From: Acetobacteraceae bacterium
GTDB lineage: Bacteria; Pseudomonadota; Alphaproteobacteria; Zavarziniales; Zavarziniaceae
NCBI GenBank assembly: GCA_947379865.1
Contig: CANCOY010000073.1
Coordinates: 1 to 18,957, forward strand
DNA length: 18,957 nt
Direction of reading: 5' to 3'
Shown here: positions 7,377 to 13,835 of the stretch, one piece after another
Layout: the number at the start of each line of letters is the position of its first letter
Numbering within the stretch: the first letter of the stretch is position 1
Notes under the pieces: model-generated
What the model was told of the DNA's origin: nothing
The model's database searches: none
What the model saw: only the letters and a program-made list of their open reading frames with translations
Made by a program: the position numbers and the translations under genes

Positions 7377-8317
7377 GAAAGGACGATCCGGGGGAAGTAG
7401 AAGCTGACGACCCAGTTCGGTGCATCCACGATCTCCGAAATCCGCAGATCGCCACAGACCGAGCAGAGCATATAGGCATCCACCGGCGTATAACCGTGCT
7501 CCGCACACAAAAGATCGATCATGCGCATCACGGCCTCGCGCGCGCCTGTCATCAGATCGGCGCCGATGCCGGTGGTCACTTCATAACCGGCCGTATCCAG
7601 ATGGCTGGTAACAGGCCCCGGCGTGGTGAAGCGCGGGCTGACAAGACGCGCGTCCTTCACCAGATCAAGGGTGACGGTAAGGTCCATCTGGCTCTCGATG
7701 GCGGTGCCGCAGATCTCGCCATCGCCCTGGGCGGCATGGGTGTCGCCGATGGAAAAGAGGCCACCCTCGACCTCGACCGGCAGATAGAGGGTGACACCTG
7801 ATGTAATGTCACGAATATCAAGATTGCCGCCGACCCGGCGGGGCGGCACGATGGAATGCAGGCCAGGCTCGGCAGGGGCAAGGCCAATGGTGCCGGCAAA
7901 GGGCTTGAGCGGTACCTTGCCACCCGGGCCATAAAGGGCTGGCGCCATGGAGGCGGGATCATATTTCCAGATGTGCAGGGCCGCATCGGTGAACTGGTCG
8001 GCCAGCAGGCCAAAGCCCGGGATATTGGCGGTCCAGCCGATGCCGGACGGCACGAATTCGCGGATCGTCACCTTGATGGCATCACCCGGCATGGCCCCTT
8101 CGATATAGACGGGGCCGGTTACCGGATTGATCTTGCCGAAATCAAGGTCGATCACGTCCTGAACCGTTGAGCTGGCGCCCAGCTGGCCAGCCGAGGAATC
8201 CGAACATTCGAAATGGATTGTCGAACCGGGCTTGGCGACGAGCGTGGGCTCGAAATCGCGGCTCCAGCCGAAATGATGGCTGGACCGATGGATCGTGTAA
8301 TCGCAAACGGCGCACAT
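7373..8317 (-). CDS. Acetamidase/formamidase, FmdA/AmdA family
   Basis: Enzymes of this family hydrolyse short aliphatic amides such as formamide or acetamide to ammonia and the carboxylate, usually for nitrogen supply. They are unrelated to the nitrilase-type amidase AmiE. The 314 residues match the family length. Visible family features are GAMPGDAIKVTIREFVP (75-91), GDTHAAQGDGEICGTAIES (191-209, the most conserved block), TTGIGADLMTGAREAVMRMID (248-268) and AYMLCSVCGDLRISEIVD (281-298). There is no signal peptide, so it is cytosolic. The ATG at 8317 has a perfect AGGAGG eight bases upstream (8331-8326). A strong stem-loop separates it from the binding-protein gene before it, and its stop overlaps the ATPase start. 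Its place in an AmiC/AmiR-headed transporter operon suggests it acts on the imported compound. The exact substrate is not shown by the sequence. Confidence 0.9.
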   Translation of the reverse strand: MCAVCDYTIHRSSHHFGWSRDFEPTLVAKPGSTIHFECSDSSAGQLGASSTVQDVIDLDFGKINPVTGPVYIEGAMPGDAIKVTIREFVPSGIGWTANIPGFGLLADQFTDAALHIWKYDPASMAPALYGPGGKVPLKPFAGTIGLAPAEPGLHSIVPPRRVGGNLDIRDITSGVTLYLPVEVEGGLFSIGDTHAAQGDGEICGTAIESQMDLTVTLDLVKDARLVSPRFTTPGPVTSHLDTAGYEVTTGIGADLMTGAREAVMRMIDLLCAEHGYTPVDAYMLCSVCGDLRISEIVDAPNWVVSFYFPRIVLS

Positions 8318-8325
8318 CTTGGTGC

Positions 8326-8331
8326 CCTCCT
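8326..8331 (-). promoter_or_regulatory. Strong ribosome binding site of the amidase gene
   Basis: AGGAGG on the minus strand lies eight bases before the ATG at 8317. It fixes that start over an in-frame ATG at 8392 that lies in the stem-loop region. It also means the amidase can be translated independently of the gene upstream. Confidence 0.8.
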
Positions 8332-8362
8332 GAAGGCGTCTGGCGGCAGGTATCAGGGTGTG

Positions 8363-8390
8363 AAAGGCCCCCTCCGATCGGGAGGGGGCC
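8363..8390 (-). terminator. Strong stem-loop between the binding-protein and amidase genes
   Basis: GGCCCCCTCC (8366-8375) and GGAGGGGGCC (8381-8390) form a perfect 10-bp GC-rich stem with a 5-nt loop. On the minus strand it is followed by only TTT and then CA. It lies seven bases past the binding-protein stop. The short T-run suggests a leaky terminator or an RNA-stability stem. Either would give more binding protein than the downstream amidase and ATPase, as is common in binding-protein operons. Confidence 0.75.
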
Positions 8391-8397
8391 AAAGGTC

Positions 8398-10002
8398 CTA
8401 GTGCTTCACAAAGATGGCGTCATAGTTGATCACGCGGGTCGGATCGATATAGATCTCGCCGGGACCACCCATGCGCTTGGACTTGGCAACCACACGACGC
8501 TCGTGGAAGACCGGCACCCAGGGCGCTTCTTCCATGATGTCGGTGAAAATGCCACCCCAGGCCTTGGCGCGGGCATCCTTCTGGGCCGGATCAGACATGG
8601 AGTCGGCGGCAACCGCGCGCTTGTCGATCTCCTTGTTGCAGTACCACGACCAGTTCCAGCCGCCCTGTGTGGCCCCTGAACAGCCAAGGATCGGACCATA
8701 GAAATTGGACGGATCCGGGAAGTCCGCAATCCAGGCCATGCCACCTGACCAGATCATGGGTGCCTGGCCTTCGGTGCCGCCAGCGGCGATCACATTGGCA
8801 TTGGCAATGGCCTTGATCTCGACCTTGACGCCGATGGCGGCAAAATCCTTTTGCAGGGCCTGGGCGATGCGGGGGTTGGGATCTGTGGACGAAGCATAAA
8901 GCACCGTGGAGAAGCCCTTGGGCAGGCCAGCCTCGGCAAGCAGCGCCTTGGCCTTGGCCACATCATAGGCATAGCCCTTGTAATTGGCATCGTGGCCCGG
9001 CATCAGCGGCGGCAGCGGCTGGTTTGCCGGGGTGGCGCGGCCATTGACGATCTTGACGATGCGGTCCTTGTCGATCGCATAGTTCAGGGCCTGGCGGACC
9101 TTGACGTTGTCAAGCGGCTTGATGCGGGTGTTGAGGGTGATGTAACCGGTCTGCAGCTGTTCGCCATCAACAATCAGGTCGGCCGCGTCCGGGCCGTTCT
9201 TGATCTCAAGGAACTTGGCAGGCGGAATGCCGTCACCGGCAATGTCAACCTCGCCCTTCTGCAGGCGCAGCAGGGCCACCAATGGCTCCTGGCCGATTTC
9301 CACGGTGAACCCGTCGATGCGCGGTGTGTCCTTCAGATAGTATGAGGCGTTCTTCTCGAACACGAGACGCTGCCCGATAACCCATTCCTTCAGCGTGAAG
9401 GCGCCCGAGCCCACGGGCTTCTTGCCAAAATCGCCGCCAGCCGCATCCACGGCCTCCTTCGGGACGACGGACGAGAAGTTGATGGCCAGCACATGCAGGA
9501 AGGTGGCGTCCGGGCGCGACAGCTTGAAGATGACGGTGTGCGCGTCCGGTGTCTCGATGCCGGCGAGGCCATCAGCCTTGCCACCCGAGAGGTCATCAAA
9601 GCCGGCGATCGCGCCAAAGAAGCCGGCACCGGGGCCTTGCGTCTTGGGATTGACGGCGCGCTCGATGGAATACTTCACATCGCCCGCCACCACCTCGCGG
9701 CCGTTGGAGAACTTCACGCCCGACCGCAGCTTGAAGGTATAGGTGAGGCCATCAGGCGCCACGGTGAAGGATTCCGCCAGCGACGGCACCAGATTGGCCG
9801 TGCCCGGCGTATAGTCCATGAGCCGCGAATAAAGGCTCTTGATCATGGACCAGTTCTGCCAGTCATAGCCGATGGCGGGGTCGAGGGTGGCGATATCGTC
9901 CTTGTACGTCACGGTAACCTGGTCACCGGCGGCGTGGGCGGCCAGCGGCGAGAGGGCAAGGAAGCCCGCAAGTGCAGCCCGCTTGATCCATTTTGTTCGC
10001 AT
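8398..10002 (-). CDS. Periplasmic substrate-binding protein, SBP_bac_5 (DppA/OppA-like)
   Basis: This protein captures the ligand in the periplasm and delivers it to the two permeases encoded just upstream. It has 534 residues, normal for cluster C binding proteins. A Sec signal peptide is clear (MRTKWIKRAALAGFLALSPLAAHA, likely cut before AGDQ at residue 25). Family features follow: DIATLDPAIGYDW, LVPSLAESFTVAPDGLTYTFKLRSGVKFSNGREVVAGDVKYSIER, PVGSGAFTLKEW and VRQALNYAIDKDRIV. The ATG at 10002 has GGGAG seven bases before it. The gene follows the DppB-like permease by 38 nt. Family members bind peptides, nickel, glutathione, opines or other ligands, so sequence alone does not give the substrate. 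The amide sensor and amidase in the same operon argue for an amide-bearing compound. Confidence 0.92.
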   Translation of the reverse strand: MRTKWIKRAALAGFLALSPLAAHAAGDQVTVTYKDDIATLDPAIGYDWQNWSMIKSLYSRLMDYTPGTANLVPSLAESFTVAPDGLTYTFKLRSGVKFSNGREVVAGDVKYSIERAVNPKTQGPGAGFFGAIAGFDDLSGGKADGLAGIETPDAHTVIFKLSRPDATFLHVLAINFSSVVPKEAVDAAGGDFGKKPVGSGAFTLKEWVIGQRLVFEKNASYYLKDTPRIDGFTVEIGQEPLVALLRLQKGEVDIAGDGIPPAKFLEIKNGPDAADLIVDGEQLQTGYITLNTRIKPLDNVKVRQALNYAIDKDRIVKIVNGRATPANQPLPPLMPGHDANYKGYAYDVAKAKALLAEAGLPKGFSTVLYASSTDPNPRIAQALQKDFAAIGVKVEIKAIANANVIAAGGTEGQAPMIWSGGMAWIADFPDPSNFYGPILGCSGATQGGWNWSWYCNKEIDKRAVAADSMSDPAQKDARAKAWGGIFTDIMEEAPWVPVFHERRVVAKSKRMGGPGEIYIDPTRVINYDAIFVKH

Positions 10003-10040
10003 GAATGACTCCCTTTGCTGTGGCTGAAATGGCCGCCCCG

Positions 10041-10961
10041 TCAGCGGGCGCGGATTCTGGGATCGATGAAGGGTGCCGCCAGATCGGCAACCAGATTGCC
10101 GGCGACGATGGCAAGGGCCGAGATCAGTGTAACCCCCATGATAATGGGAATATCAACCTGCTGGATTGCCTGCCAGGCCAATTGGCCGATGCCGGGCCAG
10201 CCATAGACGGCCTCCACCACCACCACACCGCTCATGAACTGGCCGATGTCGATGCCGATCATGGCAATGATCGGCAGCAGGGCATTGGGCACGGCATGGC
10301 GCAGGATGACGCGCACCTCGGACACGCCCTTGGCACGGGCGGTGCGCACATAATCCTGGTTGAGCACGTCGATCATGGCCGAGCGCACCATGCGGGCATA
10401 CCAGCCAGCACCCAGCACGCCCAGCGTGGTGGCGGGCAGCACCACATGGCCGAGGCTGCCAAAGCCCGACATGGGAAACCAGCCAAGGGTTGCGGCAAAG
10501 ACATAAAGCAGGAACAGGGCAACCACGAACTGCGGCGCCGAGACGCCGACGAACGACAGCATCATCACGCCCCGGTCGATCATGCCGCCCCGGTTGATGG
10601 CCGCCACAATCCCCAGCACCAGCCCCAGCGTCACCTCGATCACTATGCCCGCAGCCATCAGCACGAGGGTTGCCGGCAGGCGGGCCATAATGAGGGTGGT
10701 GACGCCCGTCTTCTGGGTATAGGAACGCCCCAGATCACCTGTGGCCAGATGGCCGAGATAGCTGAGGAACTGATAGATGAGCGGCCGGTCGAGGCCCAGT
10801 TCATGGCGGATGTTGGCCACGGTCTGGGCCGTGGCAGAGCGCCCGGCAAGCTGCACCGCCGGGTCCGCCGGCAGCATGAACAGCAGCAGAAAGGTGATGG
10901 CGGCCACCCCCAGCAGGATCAGCATGGCCCCAAGAAGGCGCCGGATCACAAGCTGGAGCAT
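10041..10961 (-). CDS. ABC transporter permease, DppB-like
   Basis: This is one of two inner-membrane subunits that form the translocation channel. The 306-residue protein has the typical DppB/OppB N-terminus (MLQLVIRRLLGAMLILLGVAAITFLLLFMLPADPA), with the first membrane helix at about residues 10-30. A periplasmic region (ELGLDRPLIYQFLSYL, GDLGRSY) and about five further hydrophobic segments follow. The cytoplasmic coupling (EAA) loop reads DYVRTARAKGVSEVRVILRHAVPNALLP, ending in the expected G and P positions. The ATG overlaps the preceding permease stop by one base (TAATG), so the two are translationally coupled. The late GWPGIGQL-like motif is also characteristic. It pairs with the DppC-like protein and the fused ATPase. 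Confidence 0.93.
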   Translation of the reverse strand: MLQLVIRRLLGAMLILLGVAAITFLLLFMLPADPAVQLAGRSATAQTVANIRHELGLDRPLIYQFLSYLGHLATGDLGRSYTQKTGVTTLIMARLPATLVLMAAGIVIEVTLGLVLGIVAAINRGGMIDRGVMMLSFVGVSAPQFVVALFLLYVFAATLGWFPMSGFGSLGHVVLPATTLGVLGAGWYARMVRSAMIDVLNQDYVRTARAKGVSEVRVILRHAVPNALLPIIAMIGIDIGQFMSGVVVVEAVYGWPGIGQLAWQAIQQVDIPIIMGVTLISALAIVAGNLVADLAAPFIDPRIRAR

Positions 10962-11809
10962 TACAGGCGCCCCCGCTGGGTGGGATCCAGAATGTCACGC
11001 AGGGCATCGCCCACCAGATTGAACGACAGGGCCATGAGCAGGATGGCGACGCCGGGAAAGAAGACAAGCCAGGGTGCTGCGGTGAAATAGCCCTGGCTCT
11101 CGAAAATGATGTTCCCCCACGAGGGCTCTGGCGGTTGCACGCCGATGCCAAGGAAAGACAGTGTCGCCTCCAGCAGCACCGTCGTCGCAATGCCAAGGGT
11201 GCCCCAGACAATGGCCGTCGGCATCAGATGGGGCAGGATATGGCGAAAGATGATGCGTGCGTGCCCCGCCCCCAGCGAACGTTCCGCCATGATGAAGTCG
11301 CGCTCCACCAGGCCGCGCGTCTCGGTAAAGACGATGCGCGCCACCTGCACCCAGTTTACCATGGCAATCACCAAAGCAACGATCCAGAGGCTGGGTTTCA
11401 GCAGGGCGGCAAGGGTGATGGCCAGCAGCAGCGCGGGGAAGGCCATCATCAGGTCGGTGAAGCGCATCATCAGATTACTGACCGTGCCCTGAAGATATCC
11501 CGCCACCATGCCGATGAAGAGGCCAATGCCAACCGCCAGGCCATTGGCCACAAGACCAATCAGCAGCGAGGTGCGCGCACCAAAGAGCAGGCGCGAAAGC
11601 ACATCCCGCCCCAGCGTGTCGGTGCCCAGCCAGTAGACCGCATCAGGCGGGATCGGCGCCCCTTCCAGCGTCAGCCCGTCGAACAGCTGTTCATCAGGCG
11701 AGAAGGGCGCGATCAGCGGCGCGCCCAGGGCCAGCACGATAATGGTTACAACAATGATCAGCCCCAGAAAGGCTGAAGGCCGGCGCATCAGGGCGCGCAA
11801 AACGTGCAT
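10961..11809 (-). CDS. ABC transporter permease, DppC-like
   Basis: This is the second channel-forming permease of the importer. The 282-residue protein has the DppC/OppC plan: a short cytoplasmic N-terminus, one helix (FLGLIIVVTIIVLALGAPLIAPF), the periplasmic signature YWLGTDTLGRDVLSRLLFGARTSL, and then the core helices. The coupling loop reads DFIMAERSLGAGHARIIFRHILPHLMPT, and the protein ends in FNLVGDALRDILDPTQRGRL, a hallmark of the family. The start ATG shares one base with the amiR stop (TGATG), and GGAGG lies seven bases upstream. Its placement directly after the regulator genes ties expression of the transporter to them. Confidence 0.93.
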   Translation of the reverse strand: MHVLRALMRRPSAFLGLIIVVTIIVLALGAPLIAPFSPDEQLFDGLTLEGAPIPPDAVYWLGTDTLGRDVLSRLLFGARTSLLIGLVANGLAVGIGLFIGMVAGYLQGTVSNLMMRFTDLMMAFPALLLAITLAALLKPSLWIVALVIAMVNWVQVARIVFTETRGLVERDFIMAERSLGAGHARIIFRHILPHLMPTAIVWGTLGIATTVLLEATLSFLGIGVQPPEPSWGNIIFESQGYFTAAPWLVFFPGVAILLMALSFNLVGDALRDILDPTQRGRL

Positions 11810-12390
11810 CAGCCAACCTCCGGCAGGCGGGTGATACCAGCCAGATAGTCGCCAGCCGCCTGTTCAAGGGTGATGCGCCGCTGCATGGCGGCAAGGCGCA
11901 GCCGCGCCCAGGCCGCCTCTTCCTCAAGGCCTTTGGCCGCCATCACCTGCTGCACCGCCTGGTGGACCAGGGGCCGCAGGCGCAGGCGTTCTTCCAGATG
12001 GCGCACACGCTCTGCCATGACGGCGCGTTCGGCATGAATGGCGGCAGCCAGCACCAGCGCTGGATAGACCGAGGCCGCCACCACGGGCTTGGCCACGATC
12101 GCGCTGGCGCCCTGGGCAATGGCCCAGGCGATACGGCCGGGCGCTTCGGACTGGAGGAGGGCCACCACCGGCACAGGCGCCGCCTCTGTCCCCCAGGGCA
12201 GCAGGCCGCCCCACCCCTGATCCGCGTCGACAAAGACCACATCCGCCGGGGTCCGCGCCAGATCAAGGGGCTGCCAGTGCACCACGGCTTCCAGCCCCAG
12301 CAGGCCCAGCTGGCGCACCAGACGGTCCGTCCCCTCGCCCGCCGCGTGCAGGACAACCGCACGCCAGCCGCTGAAACCGGGCGCGCTCAT
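11809..12390 (-). CDS. amiR: AmiR-like ANTAR-domain transcription antiterminator
   Basis: AmiR-type proteins bind nascent leader RNA and prevent intrinsic termination. In Pseudomonas, AmiR is held inactive by AmiC until an amide binds. This 193-residue protein has the same length and plan. A pseudo-receiver domain covers about 1-110, a helical coiled-coil linker about 112-140, and an ANTAR domain about 132-186 (VQQVMAAKGLEEEAAWARLRLAAMQRRITLEQAA). The receiver lacks the acidic pair normally found at the end of strand one (AVVLHAAGEG instead of a DD/DE motif). D55 and K101 sit near the usual phosphorylation and switch positions, so control is probably by protein binding rather than phosphorylation. 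The start overlaps the amiC stop as ATGA, as expected for partners made in fixed ratio. The likely RNA target is the terminator/antiterminator pair in the leader at 13545-13616. Confidence 0.88.
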   Translation of the reverse strand: MSAPGFSGWRAVVLHAAGEGTDRLVRQLGLLGLEAVVHWQPLDLARTPADVVFVDADQGWGGLLPWGTEAAPVPVVALLQSEAPGRIAWAIAQGASAIVAKPVVAASVYPALVLAAAIHAERAVMAERVRHLEERLRLRPLVHQAVQQVMAAKGLEEEAAWARLRLAAMQRRITLEQAAGDYLAGITRLPEVG

Positions 12391-13532
12391 GACACCACCC
12401 TGAGGCCGGCACGCCCGGCGCCTGTGCGGTCCACGACCAGATAGGGGTCAGCGGCGATGGAGGGGCGCGAGGCGATAATGTCAAAGCCACCGCTGCCGTT
12501 GATGCGCCCAAGGTGAAATGGCAGCGCGGCATGGTTCGTGCGCGGATCAATCCGCAGGGGACCATGAGGCGTGGCAAAGACGCCCCCATGCAGGGCCGCC
12601 CGCACCGCCCCCGGCGCGTCGCTGCCGGCCAGGGCCACCGCCTCGGCAAACAGGCGGACCGCGGTATAGGCACCCTCAAAATATGCCGAGACCCGGCGGT
12701 CTGGCCCGTGCAGGGCCGCCACCCTTGCCTTGAAGGCGGCGTTGGCCGGGGATTTCAGGCTGTCGAAATAGGCGGCTGCTGCCAGATGCCCTTCGGCAAG
12801 GCCTGGCTCCAGATCCGCCAGTTCGCATTCGCTGAGGTCGCAGCTGAGCACCGGGCAGGCCTCGGGCCGGAAGGCCGGATCACGCAGGCCAAGGTCCCGG
12901 AAAGCGGCAAGAAAGGCGTGGCTGGCCGGGCCGATGAGATTGTTCAGGATGAAATCGGGCTGGCGCCGGGCAATGTCGGCGATCAGGCGGCTGACCTCGG
13001 TTTCCTCCAGCGGCAGATAGCGCTCGCCCAGCACCTCACCGCCAGCGGCGGTCAGCAGGTCGCGGGCCAGGCGGTTCATCTCCCAGCCCCAGACGTAATT
13101 GGCACCCAGCAGATAGGCCCGCTTGCCCTGGCGCGGCAGCAGATGGCTGAACAGCGGCATCAGATGCTGGTTGGGACAGGCGCCGGTATAGATGACGTTC
13201 TCGTTCGCCTCGAACCCCTCATAGGGGCAGGTGTACCAGAGCAGGCCATCGTGTTTCTCAACCAGCGGGATCATGTCCTTGCGGGCAAGCGAGGTGACAG
13301 CGCCCATGATGTGGCGCACCGCACCCTCGCGCAGCATGTCGCGGGCCGCATCCAGATAGCGGCGCGGATCCCCGCCGGGGTCGGCATGGACCGCCTCGAC
13401 CGTCACGGGGCAGGCGGGGTCGGCGGCAATGTCCAGCAGGGCAAGGTCGGCGCCGTCACGGCAATCGCGCCCCATGGCGCTATAGGGCCCCACGGTAGAA
13501 AACACGATCCCGATCTTTGCACGCACCCGCAT
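12387..13532 (-). CDS. amiC: AmiC-like amide-sensing regulator (periplasmic-binding-protein fold, cytoplasmic)
   Basis: AmiC is a type I periplasmic-binding-protein fold that works in the cytoplasm. It binds small amides and, when empty, sequesters the antiterminator AmiR. The 381-residue product from the ATG at 13532 has no signal peptide and aligns from memory with Pseudomonas AmiC (385 residues): DPGGDPRRY (51-59), a PYEGFE block (103-108), GACPNQ (117-122), and ADPYLVVD near the end. With a constant offset of -4, the AmiC pocket residues Ser85, Tyr104 and Tyr150 appear as S81, Y100 and Y146. Tyr83 and Thr106 appear as V79 and C102, suggesting a different ligand. An in-frame start at 13694 is rejected because it would translate through the leader terminator and adds unrelated sequence. 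A urea or branched-chain amino-acid binding protein is the alternative, but those are exported. Confidence 0.88.
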   Translation of the reverse strand: MRVRAKIGIVFSTVGPYSAMGRDCRDGADLALLDIAADPACPVTVEAVHADPGGDPRRYLDAARDMLREGAVRHIMGAVTSLARKDMIPLVEKHDGLLWYTCPYEGFEANENVIYTGACPNQHLMPLFSHLLPRQGKRAYLLGANYVWGWEMNRLARDLLTAAGGEVLGERYLPLEETEVSRLIADIARRQPDFILNNLIGPASHAFLAAFRDLGLRDPAFRPEACPVLSCDLSECELADLEPGLAEGHLAAAAYFDSLKSPANAAFKARVAALHGPDRRVSAYFEGAYTAVRLFAEAVALAGSDAPGAVRAALHGGVFATPHGPLRIDPRTNHAALPFHLGRINGSGGFDIIASRPSIAADPYLVVDRTGAGRAGLRVVS

Positions 13533-13544
13533 CCCTGCCCGATC

Positions 13545-13597
13545 AATAAAAAGCCCCACAGCGGCCAAGCCGCCCATGGGCGGTTGCGTTGTGGGGC
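13545..13597 (-). terminator. Leader intrinsic terminator (attenuator) upstream of amiC
   Basis: On the minus strand GCCCCACA (13597-13590) pairs with TGTGGGGC (13560-13553) in a perfect 8-bp stem. The stem encloses a second hairpin, CCGCC-CATG-GGCGG (13583-13570). TTTTTATT follows immediately (13552-13545), giving a textbook intrinsic terminator. It ends only 12 nt before the amiC ATG, so it would stop transcription before the operon. That is where an AmiR-type antiterminator would act. It could also end readthrough from the hydrolase gene 240 nt upstream. Confidence 0.85.
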
Positions 13598-13616
13598 CAT
13601 GCTGCCCGATGGCCCC
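13593..13616 (-). promoter_or_regulatory. Candidate antiterminator hairpin, mutually exclusive with the leader terminator
   Basis: On the minus strand GGGGCCAT (13616-13609) pairs perfectly with ATGGCCCC (13600-13593) across an 8-nt loop. Its 3' arm uses bases 13593-13597, which are also the first five bases of the terminator stem, so only one structure can form. This is the defining layout of an attenuator. Within it GGGC-AGCATG-GCCC gives an alternative hexaloop starting with A. The fourth loop base is A, not the G typical of ANTAR target hairpins, so direct ANTAR recognition is not proven. Confidence 0.65.
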
Positions 13617-13633
13617 CGAAGGACCGATGTAGA

Positions 13634-13653
13634 TTGCCAACTGTTCCAGGCAA
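13634..13653 (-). promoter_or_regulatory. Upstream leader hairpin (possible first ANTAR stem)
   Basis: TTGCC (minus strand 13653-13649) and GGCAA (13638-13634) form a 5-bp stem with a 10-nt loop. A U-U mismatch and a G-U pair could extend it and reduce the loop to six bases, GAACAG. ANTAR proteins typically bind two successive hairpins, and this one lies 17 nt before the antiterminator at the predicted RNA start. The loop does not match the A1/G4 pattern, so this is a tentative call. Confidence 0.35.
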
Positions 13654-13664
13654 ACCCTGCCACC

Positions 13665-13694
13665 ATGAAACACGACGGGGCAAAGCCCTGTCAA
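13665..13694 (-). promoter_or_regulatory. Probable sigma-70-type promoter of the ami-like operon
   Basis: A perfect TTGACA (13694-13689, minus strand) is followed after 18 bp by TTTCAT (13670-13665), four of six bases matching TATAAT. Transcription would begin near 13658, just before the leader hairpins, giving a leader of about 125 nt. Agreement between promoter, hairpins and terminator strengthens the call, although the -10 is weak and the spacing long. Confidence 0.45.
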
Positions 13695-13768
13695 TCAGCA
13701 TTCGCTGCAGATTGGCAGTAATCGCACAGTGCCCATTTAGCGGGCAGAGGTGATTAATTTCTGATCAC
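13692..13768. repeat. Three inverted repeats upstream of the operon promoter
   Basis: Three small inverted repeats stand in a row. CAATCAGC/GCTG-CAG-ATTG (13692-13714, with a 3-nt bulge) overlaps the -35. TGCCC/GGGCA with a 7-nt centre lies at 13730-13746. GTGAT/ATCAC with a 9-nt centre lies at 13750-13768. Any could be an operator, for example for nitrogen or catabolite control, but none matches a consensus I recognise. Short arms make chance likely for at least one. Confidence 0.3.
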
Positions 13769-13814
13769 GGACGGCATTGAACGGGCTGCCGCCCCGCCCT
13801 GTCCAAAACGTGGT

Positions 13815-13835
13815 CAGGTTGCCATATGAAACCTG
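13815..13835 (-). terminator. Weak hairpin directly after the alpha/beta hydrolase gene
   Basis: CAGGTT (minus strand 13835-13830) and AACCTG (13820-13815) form a 6-bp stem with a 9-nt loop starting at the stop codon of the hydrolase gene. A TTTT lies a few bases further on but not adjacent. It may slow polymerase or protect the transcript end. The stronger stop for this transcript is the leader terminator at 13545-13597. Confidence 0.3.

Noticed and set aside
13647..13662. Possible sigma-54 promoter (TGGCAGGGTTTGC) upstream of amiC
   Set aside because: The GG and GC elements are only 8 bases apart instead of the required 10, and the match is better explained as part of the leader.
13533..13694. 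N-terminal extension of the AmiC-like protein from 13694
   Set aside because: It would be translated through an intrinsic terminator and its T-run, and the start at 13532 matches the AmiC N-terminus and length.
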